NCBI GenBank assembly: GCA_036498565.1
Contig: DASYFG010000003.1
Location: forward strand, 1 to 64,000
Reading direction: 5' to 3'
DNA from: DASYFG01 sp036498565
GTDB lineage: Bacteria > Bacillota > Bacilli > Lactobacillales > Lactobacillaceae
Length of the DNA: 64,000 bases
This document shows positions 41,122 to 49,877 of the stretch, piece by piece. A model generated the notes under the pieces. The model did not search any database and had not been told where the DNA came from. It saw nothing but the letters and a program-made list of their open reading frames with translations. The position numbers and the translations under genes are program-made. Every line of letters begins with the position of its first letter. Positions within the stretch are counted from its first letter, which is position 1.

Positions 41122-42489
41122 GTGGCAAAAGTAAAAACACAATTTATCTGTACAAACTGTGGTTTCACATCGGCGCGGTATTTAGGGCGTTGCTCGAACT
41201 GTGGTGAATGGGGTACGTTTGTTGAAGAAAAAATTCAAGAACCAGCTAACGATCGCAAGTCACGTGTGAGTTTGGACGGCCGCACGGCTAAAGTTGAAAA
41301 AATTAGTGACGTCACGACCGAAGAAACCGCGCGTGTGCAAACGGATTTGCAAGAATTAAACCGTGTTTTGGGCGGTGGCGTGGTACCTGGTTCGATGGTG
41401 TTGATTGGTGGTGACCCGGGCATCGGCAAGTCGACGTTGTTGCTGCAAGTTTCGGGCCAATTGGCTGACAAAGGGCGCGTCTTGTACGTGACCGGAGAAG
41501 AAAGTTCGCGCCAAGTCAAATTGCGCGCGGATCGTTTGGGCGTTGGCGGTGAAGATTTTTATTTGTACCCAGAAACGGATATGGTCGCCATCAAACAACA
41601 AATCGATGACATCCAGCCGGATTTTGTCGTGATTGATTCAGTGCAAACGATGCAAGAACCCGATGTCAGCAGTGCGATCGGCTCGGTTTCTCAAATTCGT
41701 GAAGTCACGGCCGATCTGCTTCAGATCGCTAAAACCAATAATATTACCGTCTTTATCGTCGGGCACGTCACCAAAGAAGGGGCGATTGCTGGGCCAAAGA
41801 TTTTGGAGCACATGGTTGACACAGTGCTGTATTTCGAAGGGGATATGCACCATAGTTACCGGATTTTGCGCGCCGTGAAAAACCGTTTTGGGGCGACCAA
41901 CGAATTGGGTATTTTTGAAATGCGCGATGGTGGTTTGCGCGAAGTAGCGAATCCGTCGGAGATTTTTTTGGAAGAACGCTTGGACGGTGCGACTGGTTCG
42001 GCGGTGGTGGTCGCTTTGGAAGGTTCACGGCCGATTTTGGTGGAATTGCAGGCTTTGGTGACGCCGACTGTGTTTGGAAATGCGCAGCGTACCGCGACTG
42101 GTTTGGACCGCAATCGCGTGAGTTTGTTGATGGCGGTTTTGGAAAAGCGTGCTAATTTATTGTTACAAAACCAGGATGCGTATTTGAAAGCGGCGGGTGG
42201 CGTGAAGTTGGACGAACCAGCGATTGATTTGGCCATCGCCGTCGCGTTAGCCAGCTCGTACCATGACAAACAGACGCGCGCCACCGATGCTTTCATCGGC
42301 GAACTCGGCCTGACGGGTGAAGTGCGCAGCGTGTCACAAATCGAAGAACGTTTGAAAGAAGCCAAAAAACTTGGCTTCAAGCGCGTCATTGTGCCAAAAA
42401 ACAACTTGCACGGCGTGGATTTTCCAGATGGCTTATACGTAGCTGGCGTAACAACGTTAGCCGAAGCGTTGAAAGTCGCATTTGAGTAA
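41122..42489 (+). CDS. radA: DNA repair protein RadA
   Basis: RecA-like branch-migration helicase. 455 aa. N-terminal zinc finger CTNCGFTSARYLGRCSNCGEW, Walker A GGDPGIGKSTLL, the RadA motif KNRFGATNE, and the C-terminal Lon-like domain (about 330-455). Start GTG, with AGGA 11 nt upstream. Usually lies upstream of gltX, as here, although two small membrane protein genes are in between. Confidence 0.97.
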   Translation: MAKVKTQFICTNCGFTSARYLGRCSNCGEWGTFVEEKIQEPANDRKSRVSLDGRTAKVEKISDVTTEETARVQTDLQELNRVLGGGVVPGSMVLIGGDPGIGKSTLLLQVSGQLADKGRVLYVTGEESSRQVKLRADRLGVGGEDFYLYPETDMVAIKQQIDDIQPDFVVIDSVQTMQEPDVSSAIGSVSQIREVTADLLQIAKTNNITVFIVGHVTKEGAIAGPKILEHMVDTVLYFEGDMHHSYRILRAVKNRFGATNELGIFEMRDGGLREVANPSEIFLEERLDGATGSAVVVALEGSRPILVELQALVTPTVFGNAQRTATGLDRNRVSLLMAVLEKRANLLLQNQDAYLKAAGGVKLDEPAIDLAIAVALASSYHDKQTRATDAFIGELGLTGEVRSVSQIEERLKEAKKLGFKRVIVPKNNLHGVDFPDGLYVAGVTTLAEALKVAFE

Positions 42490-42536
42490 TATTGCGCGCC
42501 ATTTGATATAATCAAGATATCATACAGAGGTGTGCC

Positions 42537-42686
42537 ATGACCAAAAAATACACGGATGAAGATCTATTGGAGACGTTGAGCAAACCAGTTTTGCGTGTGG
42601 GAGAATTCAGTTCTACCAAACGGATTTTGGTGCTGATTGGCTTGGTGATTGTGGTTGGGATTGTTGGCTTGATGCTTGGGAAATGA
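42537..42686 (+). CDS. small single-pass membrane protein, 49 aa
   Basis: ATG 42537 to TGA 42684-42686, with AGAGGTG 6 nt upstream and TATAAT at 42507-42512. The product MTKKYTDEDLLETLSKP... has a charged N-terminus (about 1-28) and one helix (29-47, RILVLIGLVIVVGIVGLML). It ends with GK. I know no family. It lies between radA and the 134-aa membrane protein. Confidence 0.7.
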   Translation: MTKKYTDEDLLETLSKPVLRVGEFSSTKRILVLIGLVIVVGIVGLMLGK

Positions 42687-42714
42687 AAAAAGCATCTTCA
42701 AGGAGTAACCTAGG

Positions 42715-43119
42715 ATGGAAGTAGAAGGCACAGTCGCGATTATACAGGGAGTTTGGTGGTCGCTTACTGCCAACATCATCAAAGAAAATCGTTATCGAGA
42801 ACGTCCGGCACATTGGTTCAAAGTAACTTGGGTTTGGCTGCGCTTGATCATTTCTGGGTTGGTTGCTTATTTTGGTGGTAAGCTCGCAATATGGATAATG
42901 AATGGTGGCGGAAATTTTGAAGATGAGTTACTTGTCAAATGGGTGGTGATCATTGGGCTGTTAGTAACGGTGCTTTTCATGTTGATTAGTATTTGGCGAA
43001 ATGTGCAGATGCTATGGCGGTATTATACGATTGAAAATGCCCCAACTCACCCTGAATATGAAAACAGTGTATTGCAAACACAGTACAAAACCAGAATGGA
43101 ACGTCATAAAAACCGCTGA
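42715..43119 (+). CDS. hypothetical membrane protein, 134 aa
   Basis: Unknown function. Two or three helices (about 36-58 and 74-96) between a short N-terminal part (MEVEGTVAIIQGVWWSLTAN) and a charged C-terminal tail (KTRMERHKNR). AAGGAG precedes the ATG. It ends just before a terminator, so it and the 49-aa gene may form one unit. Confidence 0.7.
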   Translation: MEVEGTVAIIQGVWWSLTANIIKENRYRERPAHWFKVTWVWLRLIISGLVAYFGGKLAIWIMNGGGNFEDELLVKWVVIIGLLVTVLFMLISIWRNVQMLWRYYTIENAPTHPEYENSVLQTQYKTRMERHKNR

Positions 43120-43135
43120 AAATCAGCGGTTTTTG
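43109..43135 (+). terminator. terminator before gltX
   Basis: AAAACCGCTGA with TCAGCGGTTTTT around AAA. The gltX -10 TATACT (43139-43144) starts 4 nt after its T-tract. Confidence 0.88.
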
Positions 43136-43183
43136 TTGTATACTGGAAGTCAGAGTATTTTAGATTTGAAAGAGAGTTGACAC

Positions 43184-44677
43184 ATGTCAGACAAAATTCG
43201 TGTGCGTTATGCACCTAGCCCAACGGGGCATTTACACATTGGAAACGCCCGTACGGCCATCTTTAACTGGTTGTTTGCCCGCCACAATGGCGGTGAATTT
43301 ATTATTCGGATTGAAGACACCGACCTTGCGCGTAACATTGAAGACGGCGAACGCTCACAATTGGATAATTTAAAATGGCTTGGTTTGGACTGGGACGAAG
43401 CGCCTGACAAGCCAAACGCCAAGTACGCGCCTTACCGCCAAAGCGAACGCAAAGATTCTTATCAAGTTTACATTGATGAACTTTTGGCCAAAGGTTTGGC
43501 GTACAAATCTTACAAAACAAGCGAACAATTGACGGCGGAACGTGAAGCGCAACAAGCCGCTAAGCAAGCGCCACACTACGTTTACGAATACGAAGGTTTG
43601 ACCAACGAAGAACGCGAAGCGAAGTACGCGGAATTTGAAGCGCAAGGCTTGAAGCCGGTGGTGCGTTTCCGTGTTGACGATGACAAAGTTTATGCGTGGG
43701 ATGACATTGTCAAAGGCCGGATCGAAATTGGCGCCAAAGAAGTTGGTGGCGACTGGGTCATTCAAAAAGCGGACGGCATGCCAACGTACAACTTTGCGGT
43801 GGTGGTGGATGATCATTTGATGGAAATCTCACACGTTTTGCGCGGAGATGACCACGTTTCTAACACGCCTAAGCAAATGATGATCTACGAAGCTTTGGGC
43901 TGGGATGTGCCAAAGTTTGGCCACATGGCGTTGATTATTAATGCTGAAACTGGCAAAAAGTTGTCAAAGCGTGATAACAATGTGTTGCAATTCGTGGAGC
44001 AATACCGCGAATTGGGCTACCAACCACAAGCGATGGTCAACTTTATTGGTTTGTTGGGTTGGTCACCAGTCGGTGAAGATGAAATCTTCTCTTTGCAAGA
44101 ATTCGTTGAAATGTTTGATGAGAAACGTTTGACCAAAGCCAACGCTAAGTTCGACCAAAAGAAGTTGGAATGGATTAACAACCAATGGATGCGTCGCGAC
44201 AAGGAAAAGGTGATGCCACAACTCATCAACGAACTGGTGCAAGCCGGTTTGGTGAGTGAAGCAGACGCCGTTGCTAAAGCGGATTGGTTGGCTAAAGTCA
44301 TTGAAGTTGCGGGTGTGGACGGGATTTCTTACACGAAAGAAATCGTTGAATTGGCGCGCAAACCCTTCTTTGAATTGAGCGACATCACGCCGGATATGGT
44401 GGAATGGTTGACCAGCGACGAGGGGCGTGCGGTCTTTAACGCTTGGGAAGCGCGTTATGCCGCTTTGCCAGCTGATGCCAAAGCCGCCGATTACATGGAC
44501 GTGATTCGTAGCATTCAAACGGATTTGGAAGTCAAGGGACGCCCTTTGTGGAACCCAATCCGAATTGCGACAACGCACGAAGTGCAAGGACCAAACTTGC
44601 CAGAAATGTTGGAATTGTTTGACAAAGACCAAGTTTTGGCAACAATGGCTGCTGTGCGCGAACAATATTTGAACTAG
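43184..44677 (+). CDS. gltX: glutamyl-tRNA synthetase
   Basis: Charges tRNA-Glu, and in organisms lacking GlnRS also tRNA-Gln. 497 aa, class I with RYAPSPTGHLHIGNART (HIGH) and KKLSKRDNNVLQF (KMSKS type). A C-terminal anticodon-binding region follows. The Shine-Dalgarno is AGAGAGTTG-like and weak. It is separated by 12.9 kb from cysS, which normally follows it in this group. Confidence 0.97.
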   Translation: MSDKIRVRYAPSPTGHLHIGNARTAIFNWLFARHNGGEFIIRIEDTDLARNIEDGERSQLDNLKWLGLDWDEAPDKPNAKYAPYRQSERKDSYQVYIDELLAKGLAYKSYKTSEQLTAEREAQQAAKQAPHYVYEYEGLTNEEREAKYAEFEAQGLKPVVRFRVDDDKVYAWDDIVKGRIEIGAKEVGGDWVIQKADGMPTYNFAVVVDDHLMEISHVLRGDDHVSNTPKQMMIYEALGWDVPKFGHMALIINAETGKKLSKRDNNVLQFVEQYRELGYQPQAMVNFIGLLGWSPVGEDEIFSLQEFVEMFDEKRLTKANAKFDQKKLEWINNQWMRRDKEKVMPQLINELVQAGLVSEADAVAKADWLAKVIEVAGVDGISYTKEIVELARKPFFELSDITPDMVEWLTSDEGRAVFNAWEARYAALPADAKAADYMDVIRSIQTDLEVKGRPLWNPIRIATTHEVQGPNLPEMLELFDKDQVLATMAAVREQYLN

Positions 44678-44706
44678 AAAAACGGCCGAATAGGGCCGTT
44701 TTTTTG
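44678..44706 (+). terminator. terminator after gltX
   Basis: AAAAACGGCC with GGCCGTTTTTTT around a GAATAG loop. Confidence 0.9.
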
Positions 44707-44785
44707 TTGCGCAACGAGCAATTGCGTGCTTTATAATGAATAAATGGCTATGCTGAAATCAGCTTAAACAACCGGAGGTGAACAA

Positions 44786-45316
44786 ATGACGGAAGACTTG
44801 AGTTTAGGCGAGAAACTGTTACAGTTTCGCAAAGAAAATAATGTCACGCAAGAAGAATTGGCGGAGTATTTATTTGTGACGCGTCAAGCGGTGTCAAGTT
44901 GGGAACGCAACGTAACCACACCGGATTGGAACACGTTAGAAAAAATCAGTGCTCGTTTTGGAATTGCGATGGAAGTTTTGGTCGGCCAACGACGCGCCGT
45001 GCCAACGAAGAAGGAGGATTTGCAAATGGCAGATGCAAAGGAGTATGACAAGTATGCTGAAGAATATCAGGATTATCTTAAGTCCAAATTCGCACAATAT
45101 GCCGGCACTAAATATGATGTTGCAATCGGCGTGTTCTATGGCGCAGCGCTGTTTTTGGGCGTGATTGTGACGCTGGTACTTGGATTTTATGCAACACCAG
45201 CGCACACATGGGCTGATTGGGGGATTGCAGCGTTATTTGGTGGCTTGAGCTTCTTATTTATCGGGCTGCTGTCACACGGGGTGATTACATTGTTTAGCAA
45301 AGAAAACGGCCGGTAA
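44786..45316 (+). CDS. XRE-family regulator with C-terminal membrane helices
   Basis: 176 aa. N-terminal helix-turn-helix (about 8-64) reading LGEKLLQFRKENNVTQEELA and FVTRQAVSSWERNVTTP, then a charged linker, then two helices (about 112-134 and 144-168). This layout is a membrane-tethered transcription factor. Target unknown. AGGTG precedes the ATG, the -10 is TATAAT at 44732. A terminator overlapping the next gene's promoter follows. Confidence 0.85.
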   Translation: MTEDLSLGEKLLQFRKENNVTQEELAEYLFVTRQAVSSWERNVTTPDWNTLEKISARFGIAMEVLVGQRRAVPTKKEDLQMADAKEYDKYAEEYQDYLKSKFAQYAGTKYDVAIGVFYGAALFLGVIVTLVLGFYATPAHTWADWGIAALFGGLSFLFIGLLSHGVITLFSKENGR

Positions 45317-45337
45317 GGGCCGTTTTTTTGTTACAAT
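45302..45337 (+). terminator. terminator fused to an extended -10
   Basis: AAAACGGCC with GGCCGTTTTTTT around GGTAAG, followed by GTTACAAT. TG at 45329-45330 and TACAAT at 45332-45337 form an extended -10 for the gene at 45344, only 6 nt away. The two signals share the T-tract. Confidence 0.75.
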
Positions 45338-45343
45338 TGGGGT

Positions 45344-46138
45344 ATGAAATGGGAAGTGGCAGAATTAGAGGATAATCCGCGTTACGTGGGGTCGCGGGCG
45401 TTTGTGCGGGCGTGGCAAAAACAGCCGCGTAAACGGCGTTTGGATTGGTTGCAGGCGCAATGGTTACGTGGTGCAGTGGTTTTGCATCCGCGCGTTGGTG
45501 CGCCGCATGCTGGTTTTTGGCATGCGTTGAGCTTGACGGTGCAACGCGAAGTGGCGGATTTTTCGGATCGCCCGCACGATGATCAGCTGGCGCGGTGGTT
45601 GCACGAGATGCGCTATGTGTTGAGCACGCATTTTGCCGACTGGGTGCGAATTTGGTTTGACGGTGCGTCGGATGCGGACAAATTAGCGGCGTATTTGGCG
45701 CGTGTGGGGCGGTTGCATTACGCGCTGGCTGAATCGGCGCGCTTGCATCAAAAATTTGACCGAAAAACCGGACAACTTGCGTCAGACGGGGCGAATTTGA
45801 AAGTGCTGGTGCGCTTCCATGCGGAATTTATTTTGTCGGCGCAGGGGGAGTTTTTGCTAGTTGATTTGGCAAATATGGTCGCGCCTACGCCGGGAAATTT
45901 GAACGGCGCGAGCTTTAATTACGGGCAACGCAACGATTGGCGCGGCGTTGACAAACCCGGTTGGCACGGGCGTTTAGACGTGCTACCGGTCTTTGGCTTT
46001 GACGGCGAGCGCAAACAAGCTGGGCGCGGTTATACCACTTTTAGCGTGGCCGATTGGCCAAAACAAGCGTTATATCAAAGCTGGTTGCAACACCGCCGCG
46101 ACTTTGCGCACTTAATCAAATCAAAAAAACACCGCTAG
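45344..46138 (+). CDS. hypothetical protein, 264 aa
   Basis: Not recognised. A soluble, Trp- and Arg-rich protein starting MKWEVAELEDNPRYVGSRAF, without signal peptide or helices that cross the membrane. FWHALSLTVQREVADF and RFHAEFILSAQGEFLLVDLANM look like core strands/helices. No Shine-Dalgarno. The ATG coincides with the transcript start predicted from TGTTACAAT, so the mRNA seems leaderless. A symmetric terminator follows. Confidence 0.7.
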   Translation: MKWEVAELEDNPRYVGSRAFVRAWQKQPRKRRLDWLQAQWLRGAVVLHPRVGAPHAGFWHALSLTVQREVADFSDRPHDDQLARWLHEMRYVLSTHFADWVRIWFDGASDADKLAAYLARVGRLHYALAESARLHQKFDRKTGQLASDGANLKVLVRFHAEFILSAQGEFLLVDLANMVAPTPGNLNGASFNYGQRNDWRGVDKPGWHGRLDVLPVFGFDGERKQAGRGYTTFSVADWPKQALYQSWLQHRRDFAHLIKSKKHR

Positions 46139-46151
46139 GCGGTGTTTTTTA
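46123..46151. terminator. bidirectional terminator at 46.1 kb
   Basis: AAAAAACACCGCC-type stem: AAAAAACACCGC and GCGGTGTTTTTT around TAG, overlapping both convergent stop codons. Confidence 0.9.
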
Positions 46152-47075
46152 TTGCACAGGATTCAAAGGTTGGCCATCTTTGAGCGCAGCCAACACGTTA
46201 TCAACAGCGGCATTGCCCATGTCTTCCAACGTTTCAATCGTTTGAATGGCGATGTGATTGGTGATGAGCACGTTGTGTTGCGCCGTTAACCAAGTGAGCT
46301 GGTCATCGTCGGCGTCGACCACATCCAAGCCGGCCCCTGCCAAACGATCATTTGCCAAAGCGTCAATCATCGCAGCCGTGTCGACCAAACCACCGCGCGC
46401 CGTGTTAATCAAAATAGCGCTTGGTTTAAGCAGCGCAAAGCGTTCAGCTGACAACATGCCGTGCGTTTCTGGTGTGTCGGGCACCGTGAGCGATAGCACG
46501 TCTGCGCGGCGTAAAACGTCTTCTAAGTCCGTTACTTGGGTGGCAAAATCACTTGGTTTTTCTGAGCGATTCCAGTAAATCACTTCAGCACCAAACGCGT
46601 TCACAAAGTGACCGTATTGTTGCGCGATGTCGCCCCAACCGATGATACCAACGGTTTTGCCGGCGAGATAGTGACCAACTTGCACTTTTGGTGGCGTAAC
46701 GCTGGTCTGCAAATTATCGCGGAACTGGCGTAACAAGGCCAAAGTAAACAAGAAGCCACTTTCGGCCACGGCGCGCGCGTTGGCACCGGGCGTGTTGGTG
46801 ACCCACACGTTATGTTCACGCGCCAAATCCAACGGAATGTTGTCGTAACCCACACCATGGCGCGCAATGACTGTCAAATTCGGCAATTCGGTAATAAAGC
46901 GTGGATCCAGTGGTTCGATATTTTGTACAATCAAACCGGCAATATCAGCGTAATCAGCGGCATCAACTTCGTCAAAAGTTGTGGCGTTGGTGACCGACTT
47001 CACCGTTAGACCGGCGTCCACGAGCCGATCAACAGCAATTTTTGAAATACGTCCTAATAGGTATACAGTTGTCAT
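46149..47075 (-). CDS. D-2-hydroxyacid dehydrogenase (phosphoglycerate dehydrogenase-like)
   Basis: 308 aa NAD-dependent oxidoreductase. Rossmann loop KTVGIIGWGDIAQQYG, catalytic Arg in INTARGGLVD, catalytic His in TNHIAIQT, and N-terminal VIARHGVGYDNIPLDLAREH. Substrate may be a 2-keto acid or 3-phosphoglycerate. It lacks ACT or regulatory domains. A near-cre TGAAAGCGCTTTTT lies about 45 nt upstream (47121-47134), consistent with carbon control. Start ATG after GGAGGAC. Confidence 0.9.
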   Translation of the reverse strand: MTTVYLLGRISKIAVDRLVDAGLTVKSVTNATTFDEVDAADYADIAGLIVQNIEPLDPRFITELPNLTVIARHGVGYDNIPLDLAREHNVWVTNTPGANARAVAESGFLFTLALLRQFRDNLQTSVTPPKVQVGHYLAGKTVGIIGWGDIAQQYGHFVNAFGAEVIYWNRSEKPSDFATQVTDLEDVLRRADVLSLTVPDTPETHGMLSAERFALLKPSAILINTARGGLVDTAAMIDALANDRLAGAGLDVVDADDDQLTWLTAQHNVLITNHIAIQTIETLEDMGNAAVDNVLAALKDGQPLNPVQ

Positions 47076-47120
47076 GTTTTGTCCTCCAGTCGGGGAATTT
47101 GTTCTCTAACTATAACTGAT

Positions 47121-47134
47121 TGAAAGCGCTTTTT
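47121..47134 (-). promoter_or_regulatory. near-consensus cre site
   Basis: TGAAAGCGCTTTTT matches TGWAAGCGNTWNCA except at the last two bases. It lies between the D-2-hydroxyacid dehydrogenase start and the LysR gene's stop. Confidence 0.5.
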
Positions 47135-47146
47135 CAACTTTTGTAC

Positions 47147-47974
47147 TTACGGGCGTTCATTTGCCACGGTTTTGGCCGTGTTAATCAAGGTTTGGGTGAG
47201 TTGCGCCAATTCGTGTGTTTGATGTTCAGGCGTTAATGCGTAGAAATAACGATTGAACTCGACGGGCAACATTTCATAGGGCATCCCGGCGGGGAGCAAC
47301 GATTTTGAAATGAAGGATTGGCCGATGCCTTGTTCTAGCAAAGCAATAATGAGCGTGTTATTGCCGATTTCAAGCGTTTTAACCGGGTGCTCAAGTTGTT
47401 TCAAATACTGATCGGTATAATGGCGCAAACCCGATCCCGCTTCGCGCACCAGCCACAAATCACTGGTTAAATTCCCGGCGCGCACAATGGGATCTTCATA
47501 CAAAGTCGTGCGTGTCACGCGCTCGTTGGTGATTGGTTTGGCAATCAAGCCAAAATCCAGCTGATGCTCAGCGACTTGTTGCAAAATTTCTTCGGAATTG
47601 AGCATGTTAATGGTGAGCTGAATGTCGTCGCTGAGCAATTCGGGATGCGCCGCGAGCAGGGCCGGCAGCAATGTACGCGCCGTTGTGTGCGAAGTGCCGA
47701 TGCGAAAAGTCAGCTGATGTGGTTTGGCAAATAATTTTTGCGTTTGGCGCCATTCGGCTAAAACACGCTGAGCTTGTGCGTATAACAAATCGGCGCGTGG
47801 CGTTGGCGTGAGTTGCTGGCGGCCGTTTCGTGTGAATAACTGCGTGTTCAACTCGGCTTCTAGCTGGGAGATATGCACAGAAACGGTGGGCTGCGAAATA
47901 AATAATTGTTGCGCCGCATGTGTAAAATGGCGCGTTTGATAAACGATGATAAAGGTTTCGAGTTGTTTTAGCAT
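47147..47974 (-). CDS. LysR-family regulator (YeiE/CysL-like)
   Basis: 275 aa. HTH at residues 1-60 (FIIVYQTRHFTHAAQQLFIS, QPTVSVHISQLEAELNTQLF), then a periplasmic-binding-like effector domain. It is divergent from a TSUP transporter and a YeiH-type exporter. LysR relatives YeiE and CysL sit beside sulfite- or cysteine-linked genes, so a sulfur anion is the likely signal; this is inference from context. A 12-bp palindrome ATAAATATTTAT (48003-48014) lies in the shared promoter. Confidence 0.88.
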   Translation of the reverse strand: MLKQLETFIIVYQTRHFTHAAQQLFISQPTVSVHISQLEAELNTQLFTRNGRQQLTPTPRADLLYAQAQRVLAEWRQTQKLFAKPHQLTFRIGTSHTTARTLLPALLAAHPELLSDDIQLTINMLNSEEILQQVAEHQLDFGLIAKPITNERVTRTTLYEDPIVRAGNLTSDLWLVREAGSGLRHYTDQYLKQLEHPVKTLEIGNNTLIIALLEQGIGQSFISKSLLPAGMPYEMLPVEFNRYFYALTPEHQTHELAQLTQTLINTAKTVANERP

Positions 47975-48002
47975 AGTATTTAACTCCTTAATGAAATCTA
48001 TT

Positions 48003-48014
48003 ATAAATATTTAT
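48003..48014. promoter_or_regulatory. palindrome in the LysR/TSUP divergent promoter
   Basis: ATAAATATTTAT, a perfect 12-bp inverted repeat of the T-N11-A class that LysR proteins bind, midway in the 96-bp gap. Confidence 0.6.
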
Positions 48015-48070
48015 TTAACAAATGGAAAGTGGGCTGTTAGACTGAATTTTATGAAGGTAGGAGGTCGGTG

Positions 48071-48793
48071 ATGTTATTTATTTTAGTTGGTGTGATTGGC
48101 ATTGTGGCGGGATTTTTGAGCGGCGTGGTCGGGACGGGCGCGTCGATTATTTTATTGCCGATTTTGACGTTGATGTTTAGTGCCAAATTAGCGGTGCCAA
48201 TTATGGCGATTTCGGCCGTGATGGTCAACGGCTCAAAGGTTTATTTTGGTCGGCAAACGACGAACTGGCGTGCGGTGTGGCTGTCACTGATTTTGGGCGT
48301 GCCGGGGATTGTCTTGGGCGCTAACACTTTGTGGATTTTGCCGGGGAAATGGGCAGATTTAGTGATTGGTTTGTTTTTCTTGGCGTTAATTCCGGTGCGA
48401 TCCTGGTCGCAACGGCGTAAGCTGTATTTAAATGAATGGCAGTTTGTTGTGGTTGGTGGAATTTTGGGCTATGTAACGGGCGTGGTGTTTTCCAGCGGGC
48501 CGCTGACGATTCCGTATTTTGCGGCGTATGGACTGGCGCCAGCGGCGATTATTGCCAGCGAATCGGCTTCGATTGGTTTAATTTATCTTGTCAAAATCGC
48601 CACGTTTGCTCAATTAGGCGCGCTGACGGCCAACGTGGTGATTCCCGGGATTTTGATTGGCGCGGCTTTGTCGTTTGGCGCTTATTTAGGCAAAGTTTTT
48701 GTGCTGAAAATTTCAGAAAGTACCTTTCATCATTTGATTAGTGTTATGCTATTGATTGCAGGGTTATCGTTGTTATGGCCCGTGATTTTTTAG
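48071..48793 (+). CDS. TSUP-family (TauE/SafE) anion transporter
   Basis: 240 aa, eight helices with the two repeated TSUP motifs, GFLSGVVGTGASIILLPIL and GYVTGVVFSSGPLTIPYF. Relatives move sulfite, sulfonates or other anions out of the cell. ATG 48071 is 6 nt after AGGAGG; a GTG at 48068 is too close. Begins a two-gene operon with the YeiH-type gene. Confidence 0.87.
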   Translation: MLFILVGVIGIVAGFLSGVVGTGASIILLPILTLMFSAKLAVPIMAISAVMVNGSKVYFGRQTTNWRAVWLSLILGVPGIVLGANTLWILPGKWADLVIGLFFLALIPVRSWSQRRKLYLNEWQFVVVGGILGYVTGVVFSSGPLTIPYFAAYGLAPAAIIASESASIGLIYLVKIATFAQLGALTANVVIPGILIGAALSFGAYLGKVFVLKISESTFHHLISVMLLIAGLSLLWPVIF

Positions 48794-48807
48794 CGGTGAG
48801 GTCGAAG

Positions 48808-49800
48808 ATGAAGATTCAAAAACAACAAGTGATGGGCATTGTTTTGGCGTTTATTTTGGCGGCAGGAGCGCAGTTTTTTGCGCGCTGGGTGCCACAAATT
48901 GGTGCGGAAACTCTGGCGATGTTGCTGGGGATTTTATTAGGCAACACGGTTTTTGGGCATGAACGTTACGGCGCTGGTGTGAAATGGGCCGAAAAATACC
49001 CGATTGAAATCGGCATCGCGCTGTTAGGAGCGACGTTGACGTTCAAAACAATTAGCCAATTAGGCTGGCAAGGCGTTGGTTTTATCGTCGTGAATATGGC
49101 GTTAACGATTGGTTTTGTCTATGTGCTGGGAACGTTTGTGTTCAAAGTCGGCGTGGAGAGTACGCTGCTGATGGGCGCGGGGAATGCGGTGTGTGGCAGC
49201 AGCGCGATTGCCGCGGTGGCACCGGTTTTGGGCGCGCATGATGAGCAACGCCGCACGGCGGTGGCGACCGTGTCTTTGACGGGGATGTTCTTATTGTTGA
49301 CGTTGCCGAGTTTGTCACAGGTGTTGTTTGGGACAAATGATTTTTTCACGGGCGCTTTAATCGGTGGCACGGTGCAATCGGTCGGCCAAGTCGTGGGGAC
49401 GGCGGCACTGGTGAACAATCAGGTCGTCACGTACGCAACGTTATTTAAGCTGTTGCGCGTGCTTTTGTTAGTGGTTGTGGTATTGGTTTTTGCCAAAATT
49501 GCCCAAAAAAAGGGCGTGCAAAATGTCGATACGAGCAAGCGCCCCACAATTTTGCCGTGGTTTATCGCCATTTTCATCGGGCTCACATTGTTAAATTCAA
49601 TCGTTGGTTTACCAAATCCAGTGCGCCAAATGGCGCATCACATCAGTTCGTTTTTTGGCATCGTGAACTTGGCGGCGATCGGTTTGAATTTGCGCTGGGC
49701 GACCATTAAAAATAGCGGCGTGAAATTCTTGAGTTATGGCCTGATTGTCGGCGTCGTACAGGTGATTTTGGCGTTGGGATTGATCCATTTATTTTGGTAA
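48808..49800 (+). CDS. YeiH/UPF0324-family putative sulfate exporter
   Basis: 330 aa, ten or so helices, with family segments GIALLGATLTFKTISQLG and MGAGNAVCGSSAIAAVAPVL and the C-terminal GLNLRWATIKNSG. ATG 48808 (MKIQKQQ) has GAGGTCGAAG before it. An ATG at 48775 lies inside the TSUP gene. The link to a LysR gene mirrors yeiE-yeiH in Escherichia coli. The substrate is not established; sulfite or sulfate are candidates. Confidence 0.88.
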   Translation: MKIQKQQVMGIVLAFILAAGAQFFARWVPQIGAETLAMLLGILLGNTVFGHERYGAGVKWAEKYPIEIGIALLGATLTFKTISQLGWQGVGFIVVNMALTIGFVYVLGTFVFKVGVESTLLMGAGNAVCGSSAIAAVAPVLGAHDEQRRTAVATVSLTGMFLLLTLPSLSQVLFGTNDFFTGALIGGTVQSVGQVVGTAALVNNQVVTYATLFKLLRVLLLVVVVLVFAKIAQKKGVQNVDTSKRPTILPWFIAIFIGLTLLNSIVGLPNPVRQMAHHISSFFGIVNLAAIGLNLRWATIKNSGVKFLSYGLIVGVVQVILALGLIHLFW

Positions 49801-49828
49801 AAAAGCGGTCAATTGATCGCTTTTTTTA
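49799..49828 (+). terminator. terminator before the restriction-modification island
   Basis: AAAAAGCGGTCAATTGATCGCTTTTTTT: the stem AAAAGCG-TC with GA-CGCTTTT, then T-run. TATAAT at 49843-49848 then serves the next gene. Confidence 0.85.
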
Positions 49829-49877
49829 CTATATAAATAAGGTATAATAGCGGTATCAAAACTTTTTGGGTGATATT

